From the NCBI GenBank assembly GCA_027475525.1, contig JAMWFC010000115.1, positions 248,001-312,000 on the forward strand: a stretch of 64,000 nt of DNA, in the 5' to 3' direction. The stretch is from Macrolepiota albuminosa (taxonomy: Eukaryota > Basidiomycota > Agaricomycetes > Agaricales > Agaricaceae). A model generated the notes under the pieces. That model had not been told where the DNA came from, ran no database searches, and worked only from the letters and a program-made list of their open reading frames with translations. Positions 56,357 through 64,000 of the stretch are shown here, piece after piece. A program made the position numbers and the translations under genes. The number at the start of each line of letters is the position of its first letter. The stretch's first letter is position 1.

Positions 56357-59143
56357 GTACCCAGTATTGCCTGGGAGCTCATCAGCTCAGTCCAAAGGTC
56401 AGCCAGACCTTACTCAGTACTTGGAAATGGTACAAGACAGCGCATTTGCGCATAGCACCCCATTCCAGACTGTGCCAACTGAACAGCATTTGAAGTACAT
56501 GGCAGATGCTACCATGGAACCAGGACTGTCATCGATGCCGACACAGGAACAGAAGCAAGGACCATCTATAATGGTTAGTAAGGAGGACAATGAGGTTGTA
56601 AGGTTGGAAAAGGCGTTGTCCATGCCTAGAATTCCAGAGTTGCATGGAAGGGCCAGTAAACAGCTGCAGGTAAGGCATGGAGGCCTCAGGAGAGCTCTGG
56701 AATTAGAGTCTGAGCTGGAGTCCTCAGATGATGAGGAAAGCAAGAGGTCACATTCAACCCTGTCTATCCAGTTACAGCTGGTATTGGGCTGATATCCATT
56801 GGTTGCAAAGGAATTGATGCAAAAGCATCTGCAGCTTTACGTAGTAAAGCACCTACAGTTACTGGCCGCTAGGAGCCACAATGTACCTCATGCAGATTCA
56901 ACTGAATATATCGAACTATTTATGCATATCTTCGAACTCAAAAAGTGGTGGAATACATCAAGTGCAAAGAGGCACGGGGGTCAGCAGTCTCAACAGCCAC
57001 TCCAGCTGACTCAGTGGAATGTGAAATGAGTGTGCGCCAACAAGCGCCATTGATTGCGGATGCAATGGAATTGCTGAACGTGCCTTGTCAGGCCAATGAG
57101 TCTCAGCAAGACTATATGAGGTGTCAAGATGCCATGAACTGTCAATGCATTGTCAGTGGAGTGCCTCAACAGGCCTTATCTGAAGTAGAGACTGTGACAA
57201 CAACTCCTGCAGAGCCAGAGGCACTACTTGCAGTGCAAGAGGTTAAAACACCTCAAAAGCAAGTCACTATCAAAGAGGAGGTGGACGAAGTCAACATTCT
57301 TGAGGAGCAAACATGACCACAACACATAGTACAATGCGTCCACCTAGTGGACAACTGGAACAAACACATCAATTACCAGAGGATGCGCAACCAGGACTTA
57401 TGCGATCACAGCAAGTCATTGATTGATGACCAGGGAGTAGCCTTTGAAGGACGTGAAGGTGTAATGCCTGTCGATGACATATGGCGACAATTTGTGGCTC
57501 AAACTGCTGAACCAGACAGAGATCCGGACAGTAGTGATCACTACAAGAGGAGGAAGCCAAATCATTGCAATACCAATGGTGGGGGTCATGATCATAGACA
57601 GAACGATTGGAACAATCATAATTATTGTAATGGTGGCAGGCATGCTGATGAATCACCAGCAGAGCGAGAGGTGAGGCAACAGCCTATCCCATGGCTGGAA
57701 AGAATGGCCAACAAACACCTGTTTTGCAGCTCCCAGGCATTTTCAATGCCTGCACCTCATGATTTGCATGAAACTACGCCGGAAATGAATGAGGCAGTCA
57801 GGATCCATATGTATTATATGCATGACCGCCTCACTTGACTGATAGATGACTCCCTAGGAGTCAGGTTCAAATTCCCTGCTGGGGTAAGTCCCCACAAATC
57901 TGATGGTAAGCACATACGTGCATATGCTGGGGGGCATAGATTTTCCCAGCTGGAGGATTGGGCCATGGATGTCTGTTACCATCTGGTAGCCTGCTGCTAT
58001 GGTGGAGATGACATGGACCAAGAAAGAATATTCATATTGCACGAATTTATGGAAGGAGAGGCTCAGAATTGGTTCCGTCACCACATCCTTCACATTAATC
58101 ATGACAAATCACATTGGATATTTAAGGAGGTCCTGATAGGACTGTATAACCACTTTGTCAATGCAGCGATGATGCAGGAAGCTTGGGATGCCTTTAGAAA
58201 GGCAGTGTATAATGCTAAGATGGACGTCCAGACATTTTATAATGACCTGGTGGGTCATGCACAGAATATAGCTGTCTATTCAGATGAATACACAATTTGT
58301 AAGACATTTCTGGATGGAATATCTGGAGATATAAGGAGAGCATTGATATGCGATGACAATTTGTCTTCGGAAGTCAATACTGTGACCAAATTCTTGGCAT
58401 ATGCTATTCATTATGAGCAGTCTACATGTACTGCAAACTATTATAAATAGCATAGCTCACACCGAGGACCTGTGAACTGTCAGGCAGTGAAGGTAGGAAC
58501 CTTCCTGGCTAAACAGTCAGAGATGGAGAACAATTGCAATCTGCAATTTGTCATCCACAAGACAATTTCTGGAGGCCAATGGCCTCAATCAAAGCCTGCT
58601 GGGTATTTGCCAGCAAAAGATAGTCGACCTGTTTCAGGTCAAAACCAAGTGGCAGCTAGAGGGGGTGTAGCGCCTGTAACACACATGGTGAGCAAACCCA
58701 CTGGGGTTTCTGGAGCGGCCCAGAGAAGGCCTGCCAGGGACCTCTCAGCATGCTACAACTGTGGTAGGGTTGGGCATTTCGCTAAGGAATGTTCTACCCC
58801 ATCCAAGGCACACATTTGGGTGGCTCATACAGCTGTGGCTTCTAGTGAGGTCATCAGTGATGATGAGGATGACGAGGTTGTCAAGGAGGTGGAAGAAGAG
58901 CCGCAAGTAGAGGCTGATGGCTTGGACATGGAGGACACTGAGAGCATCCAGATAGATGGCGATGAATACGTCGCAGTAGACATGTACAACAGCAACTACT
59001 ATACTCGCAATGACAAGGAAGAGCACTTGTTTGCACTGACCGAGTGCCATGGAGATCAACGCATCCAAATGAGACATGTCACACTGCAGAAAGCAACCAA
59101 TAAGTTGCAGTGGCCATGATATACTCCTGAAGAGAAGGAGTGT

Positions 59144-61939
59144 TTGGTAACCTATGTAAATGTCAATGAATATCCTGCCTGGACTTTGTGGGACTCAGAG
59201 AGTACCACTACGGGCATTATGCCGCAGTTTGCTCATGTTAACGCAATTTGCGTTCATGAGTTGGAGGAGCTGTTGATGCTCCAGTTGGGAACCATAGTGA
59301 GTCATGCCATGGTACAGTTTGGTGCTGAAGTGAAGATAAAGACGTCAGGGACATTGACCAAGGAGTATGTGGACATAGCAAATTTTGATCGCTATGATAT
59401 GATCATTGGTACGCCGTTTATGCATAAGAACAAGGTGTTGTTGGACTTTGTGAATGACATGGTCGTTGTGAATGGTGTGCCTTTGAAGGCAGAGAAAGTC
59501 GTGTTAAACAACACGGATAGTTGTCTGAGGTACTATCACGCAACTGAAAAGCGGCATAATGAACACAACTGACTAGATGGTCGCAGGAGAGCAACTGTAC
59601 AGGAGGTGGAGGACAAACATGTCCCACTGAAAAGCTTGCCAGCAGACTTGCTGGCTATCTTGATGTCTGAGAAAGAGTTTCAAGGAACTCTGAAGAAGGG
59701 GAAGCACTCGGATGTGGTCAGGTGTACAAATGGAAAGCCTAATCAGGCTACACGGCATAAGAATGAGCATGGTAAACACATGGTGGAGTTGCTGGAATGC
59801 CAGCTGACTAGCTCTTGAGTAAGGATGGAGGATCTTGTCAAGAACAAGGTATATAGTACAATGGGAACTGTGGGAAGCACGAGGTCGCTAATGGATTGAC
59901 CAGTGTCTTGGCCAGAAGTGCAATGGGCATATGACCCACAAATGCTACAAGAATGGAACGAGTTGGTAGAGTCAATGGTGACACATACTATGGAAAGGGT
60001 GCAGTCAACCCAGACGGGAGAAGTATACTGTCATGCACAGGAGGATGAGATTTCTGAAGTGTCAGATATTGTATTTGATGGTGTATCACTAAAGATGAGA
60101 AGTGTGCAATCGGCGTCAAATATGACAAGAGTGGCGAGGAAGCAACCAGTCATAAGGTTGAATCTGGGGAATCTCACATGTCATGATCCCTCCTCTCTGG
60201 GAACACTCCGGGACACCCCCGGGACCCCATCTGGGACCCCCCTCCAGCCCCACAAATGTGCTTCCGCCATCACAACTACCGATGCCACCATCATATACAT
60301 CAAGGACTGCCATCGCCCAGCACTCCCGACAGCCCTGCATCACGGATCTCAGAACTCACTGCCATCAAACTGCGATCAACGATTGGATCATGCTACTCCC
60401 TTCCAGACATCACAAATCACACATCATGACTCCCTCCATGCCAATTGATCGTGTGCCCCACATGTGCAATCACCGGTATACAGTTCCCCTCCATTACTCA
60501 ATGCCTCCCGAAACTTGACCCAGACACCCTGGGATCCCAGGGATCTGGACCCAGCCCTGTAGTACTTATAGTGTAGCTCCCCATTGTATTTTGCTAGTCT
60601 TGATATTAACTTGAATTGTTGCATGCCCTTTGCTTGACTGGTACGCGCTGACTGGCATGCTTTGACTGGCACGCTTGAATAACCACGTGCTCTGAGTTTG
60701 GTACGCACTTCATGACTTACACTTTATTAACCCGGTCTTGTCTTAGAACCCCCAGTTCTTGACTCGACCTCTACCCAGCTCACAGCCTCTAATCCCAAAA
60801 CCCCCAGATCAAGTCCCCTTCCCCAGGAGAACCCCCTGTCCACATTTTGAACCCCAGAGTCCTATCCCCAGAGTTCCAAACACCCAAGTATCCATAGATC
60901 AAGTCCGCCTTGTAAGGGTGTTGCTTTCCCAGAAAGCCCCCGATTCAGCAGAACCTGACATCACAGAAGAGCATGTATGTGCCTTATGGGAGTGATTTGA
61001 ACCAAAGGTTCAGCTGCAAATAGCACGCGTATCAAAAGGGAAAGGCAAGGCAGTGAGCCTTACAGAGGAAGATATTCCTCGATTGTGCCAGCAATGGCAA
61101 CATGAGTTTGCTGATATTGTCAACGGAACGAAGAAAGAACTTTCTCCATGGCAGGAGGTTAATCATGAGATTAATCTCATTGACGATAATAAGCAGTACA
61201 AGTACCATTTGCCTCGCTGTCCATGAGCACTACAGGATCAGCTTTGTAAAAAGACAAACAGATACATAAACACAAGGTGGTGGGAACCATGACCAGTGGT
61301 GCAAGCTGCACCTTTACTGTGTATTCCCAAGAAGGATGGGACATTATGAACTGCATTGGATGCACGACAGCGCAATAATAATACAGTCAAGGACATAACA
61401 CCCCTCCCAGATCAGGAAGTCATACGTGAAGATGTTGCCACAGCGAAATATAGGTCAAAAATTGACCTAACAGATGCGTACAAACAGGTTTGCATACATG
61501 AAGAGGATATACTGAAGACGCTGTTTTTGTTCCTGATGGGGACATTTGTGAGTAATATCATGCAGATTGATGACTGTAATGCACCAGCGACATTCCAGAG
61601 GTTAATGACTTCAATCTTCCGAGATGTAATTGGGAAGTTTATGCATGTCTATTTAGACAATATATTCATCTTTTCAGACTCCATTGAGGAGCATGAGCAG
61701 CATCTATGAGTTGTGTTTGAATGACTACGTAAGGCCAGCCTCTACCTCAAATGGAAGAAGTGCGAGTTGTATGCACCCAGTATAGGCTGTCTTGGTCACG
61801 TCATTGACAAGAAGGGTATTCACCCAGACACAGTTGAGAGTGGCATACTCCATGCACGTATAATGATATCCAGCACTTTGTTGGATTAGTGAACTATATT
61901 GGTAACTTTTTACCGGATACCACAGCATACACTAGTCTG
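59144..61939 (+). pseudogene. pol: Pol of gypsy B, truncated in reverse transcriptase
   Basis: The protease has LWDSESTT near 59180 (catalytic Asp kept, following Gly changed to Glu) and NFDRYDMIIGTPFM. After the solo LTR the frame continues with a linker, HEINLIDDNKQYKYHLPRCP followed by TGA (61224-61226, CGA in gypsy A), LCIPKKDG, KIDLTDAYKQV and YLDN (about 61650-61661, Asp to Asn). It ends at about 61939 in NYIGNFLPDT. About 14 bp are missing near 61845 compared with A. Confidence 0.8.
60179..60960 (+). repeat. solo LTR of the gypsy D/E family in gypsy B
   Basis: 782 bp, TGTCATGATCCC..CCTGACA, flanked by TCACA (60174-60178 and 60961-60965). It includes AGTCTTGATATTA at 60596-60608 and a TATA-like TTATAG 29 bp before it. 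It is more diverged from the D and E LTRs than those are from each other. It left by recombination between the two LTRs of a former full element. Confidence 0.95.
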
Positions 61940-62074
61940 AGCATTGTCTACCACAATGTGAGCAGGTATTTGGACGTCGCCAGAGAGCAGGTCATCAACC
62001 GTGAGAAGGATTTCAGCTGCATGTGAGGCTACAAGGCTTTCATATATCAGATCGGTCTTGTAGTTAGAAGCCAT
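61940..62074 (-). pseudogene. start of an unknown gene cut off by gypsy B
   Basis: ATG 62074 opens MASNYKTDLIYESLVASHAA, continuing EILLTVDDLLSGDV..VVDN for about 45 codons up to the gypsy B junction, after which the frame is foreign. The reading is acidic and helical, without a known motif. It lies 155 bp downstream of the intact gene at 62229-62787 and in the same direction. The rest of the gene is not in the window. Confidence 0.4.
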
Positions 62075-62228
62075 AATATATCATGCTTAGCTTCTAATCA
62101 CAAGTGTGATATATCACCCTGCCAATATCTGGTGATACTGTGATCATTATGTAACAATACAACACAATGATATATATTTCATATTTCTTAGAGCGCAACG
62201 AAGTCAAAGATTGGCTCCATCCATGAAC

Positions 62229-62787
62229 TCAATCAACGTCGTCTTCAAGCATGGTATCCGGAGCCGCTGCCGCCTGATACAGACATGTGTGTCAAGTCCG
62301 ACTTGTTTGTGATGATTAACTGCTCACCTTCAAGGCTGAGCTCAAGCTCCGTCTAAAGATGTCTACATTGAAAGTTTTCATGTCCTCAACGTCACCTACA
62401 TCGGCCTTGAGAATCACGGGGCTGTGAGCATCCGTTCCCGCAGTGATCGTGAGAACGCGCCTATCAGCTTTGCGCTTCGCAACAGAACCTCGTTCAAAAG
62501 TGATCCAGGTAGCAAAGGTAAGGTTGTTTTTATCCTTGAAGGTAGATTTGGCGTCTGAATGTATTCTCTGGGGCTTACCAGGCTCATCGCGTGCCTTTGT
62601 CCATCCCGACTGTATCTCATCAAAGGGTCGCGACAAAAGTGACTCAACAACGTATTTATGGAATGCGTCTTTGGGCTTACACTTGACAAAGCTCTTCGAG
62701 TCTGGTCAAAACTGTGTAGTGCACTAAGATTAGTAAATCATGACATACATAATCGACCGCAGCTAAAAATTTGCGGAAGTAGGCCAT
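62229..62787 (-). CDS. intact four-exon gene, 137-residue protein of unknown function
   Basis: Exons 62787-62749, 62701-62579, 62534-62328 and 62273-62229 total 414 nt, exactly 138 codons with the TGA stop. The introns are 62702-62748 (GTATGT, branch TACTAAT, CCAG; 47 nt), 62535-62578 (GTAAGC..TCAAG; 44 nt) and 62274-62327 (GTGAGC, CTTGAC, ATCAG; 54 nt). The frame changes at each intron and stays open, which is strong support. The protein starts MAYFRKFLAAVDY, has a basic middle (SVAKRKADRRVL), ILKADVGDVEDMKTFNVDIF and an acidic end MLEDDVD. I do not recognise the family; upstream exons could exist. It is the only undamaged gene outside the mobile elements in the window. Confidence 0.6.
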
Positions 62788-64000
62788 TTGAGTTGAAATA
62801 CAGTCGTTATGAGCGCGCTGGGGAGTTGGGGTGGAACTGAGTGATTGCTTCAACTAGTGATTGACCTCAGACCTTTTTAAGTATCGCTCGGGCATGGTAC
62901 GCCCGTATGAAACAAAAATCTGAAGTGATTGGAGACAAAGAATAGCTTGTTTTCCACTTTAAACAATCAGAATTACAGCCAACAAGAAGGACCGACTTGT
63001 AGAGTACACAATATGCAGCCCACACTTCTTTCCAAATACAATATTTATTTGTTCCAAAAAGTGTGTGAAGGGAAAGTAAAAGATGGAAAACCTTTGTCGG
63101 CGACTTTGGGGTCCACGTAATCCTATTCTACAGGATAGAATTGGTATACCGCCCAGTAGTACAAAAACCTTTGTCGGCGACTTTGGGGTCCACGTAATCC
63201 TATTCTACAGGATAGAATTGGTATACCGCCCAGTAGTACAGCCCGTGAATAAGGGCAGCTATCTTTCCATGATCTCAGCTGCTACACAAACAGAAAAGGA
63301 ACTCTCCTTGAAACAACAAGAGTTTCGATATATCAAGGTTGTGGGTGTGTCGCAGCATTATAGCGGATTGACGATATATTCGTGTACAATAGACAATATA
63401 ATTATAGACTGGTGTCAAGTATCGAGAGATATAAGTATAAGTTCTTAGAGTAAATGAAGTAAATGACGCACCTGGTGTCAAGTATCGAGAGATGACTTGA
63501 CCCCAGGGCGAGACAAAGTATTTATAGCGTCGTGTATATATGATGAAGTCATACGTGAGTCATTGTAAAGTAATGTAAGCATAATTTATGAAATAATCGA
63601 AAACATACGTGTATGATCATAAAGTGATATCATAACGATACATCCGGAGTTACGCGTCATTTCTGTTGACAGGGCGCTCATGGTTTATTCTATTGACGTC
63701 ACGTATATGGTTTGAATGATACCTGTGGATACATAACATTCCATCGGTAGCTACGCATATTTTTCAAAAAACATAAAAACATTCCCGCTCTGTCTGTCAA
63801 ACAAGAAGCAACATAATTGGTCGTTAAGCGCAGGTAGGAAAAACAACGGCGGCTAACTACACATGAAAAAGATGTTACTGTCACCAGAGCATCTGAACGA
63901 GAGAAACAGACAATAATCACAATTTCCAGAGTACAAGGCACCAGTTGTCTCGATTGAGCAGCAACGGTCCCTAACAACGTGCGGAGTCGAAAAATGGCAT
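62788..64000. other. flanking sequence without a supported gene
   Basis: AT-rich. It contains a 77-bp tandem duplication (63087-63240) and two copies of CTGGTGTCAAGTATCGAGAG (63409 and 63472, 63 bp apart). A 92-codon minus-strand frame (63699-63977) has no recognisable motif and no splice support. I see nothing else. Confidence 0.4.
63087..63240. repeat. tandem duplication, period 77 bp (no. 8)
   Basis: AAAACCTTTGTCGGCG starts at 63087 and 63164; exactly 77 identical bases. It lies outside any recognised element. Confidence 0.98.

Larger units (their letters stand above)
45226..59119 (+). pseudogene. gag: Gag of gypsy B, split by gypsy E
   Basis: The N-terminal part is 45226-45577, resuming at 56362. 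FGMPGGLSIS corresponds to FGMPEGLSVK of gypsy A. Then come LHLYVVKHLQ, AMELLNVPCQANESQQDYMR, MRNQDL..DDQGVAFEG, the capsid block LEDWAMDVCYHLVACCYGGDDMD (57950-58430) and a canonical zinc knuckle CYNCGRVGHFAKEC at about 58753-58794, followed by an acidic tail. Several stops and frame changes separate the blocks. Confidence 0.75.
44952..61939 (+). mobile_element. Ty3/gypsy retrotransposon B, 3'-truncated, containing gypsy E and a solo LTR
   Basis: A relative of gypsy A: Gag, protease and RT align in order, but the element ends abruptly in the RT at about 61939, so the rest of pol, any ORF3 and the right LTR are missing. Gypsy E sits in Gag (GTACC duplication) and a solo LTR sits before RT (TCACA duplication). 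Original retained length is about 5.4 kb. Confidence 0.8.

Noticed and set aside
63409..63493. Two 22-bp direct repeats, 63 bp apart, as a CRISPR-like array
   Set aside because: There are only two copies, in a fungal context.
63699..63977. 92-codon minus-strand ORF near the window end
   Set aside because: It has irregular composition and no motif, homologous copy or splice support in the window.

Overview
The window looks like a transposon graveyard from a mushroom-forming basidiomycete (Agaricomycetes). The reasons are a KDZ transposase of the type multiplied in these fungi, several chromodomain Ty3/gypsy elements, and very short introns (44-59 nt, once 88) with GT..AG ends and CTRAY-like branch sites. 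No rRNA, tRNA or CRISPR was seen. Almost everything is mobile DNA. Only one apparently intact, non-transposon-like gene was found: a four-exon, 137-residue gene of unknown function at 62229-62787 (minus), followed by the first exon of a second gene cut off at about 61939.

Layout. 1-2252: 3' end of a gypsy element (X) with an extra ORF after pol and its right LTR. 2259-3038: a minus-strand ORF of unknown function. 3600-8982: a decayed multi-exon minus-strand gene joining a Ulp1/C48 protease to an RNase-H-like transposase-type domain. 10168-44892: a KDZ DNA transposon of about 4.7 kb stretched to 34.7 kb by a Tc1/mariner element (12156-13991), gypsy A (14830-25791) and gypsy C (27262-44485). 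Gypsy C is itself broken by a roughly 970-bp insertion (29180-30148) and by gypsy D (30894-41473, minus). 44952-61939: gypsy B, a relative of A, broken by gypsy E (45578-56356, same family as D) and by a solo LTR of that family (60179-60960). 61940-64000: flanking sequence. Target-site duplications support each nesting step: TA, GATAA, GATAC, GCTGT, GTACC and TCACA, plus an 8-bp near match for KDZ.

Biology worth attention. (1) Gypsy D and E carry, downstream of pol and on the opposite strand, a gene with two introns at conserved positions, a Cys cluster and a coiled coil. This is the best candidate here for an undescribed system. (2) D and E have a primer-binding site perfectly complementary to a 13-nt LTR segment placed just where the transcript should start, as in Tf1-type self-priming. 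They also have two tandem retropepsin-like domains. (3) Gypsy A and X carry a large sense-strand ORF of unknown function between integrase and the right LTR. (4) Disabling mutations are dominated by CGA to TGA and TGG to TAG/TGA, as expected from cytosine-methylation decay or RIP-like mutation.

Caution. Eight tandem duplications in unrelated places all have a period of exactly 77 bp. This looks like an assembly artefact (k = 77 contig ends joined without trimming). It breaks several reading frames, so some apparent frameshifts are probably not real.
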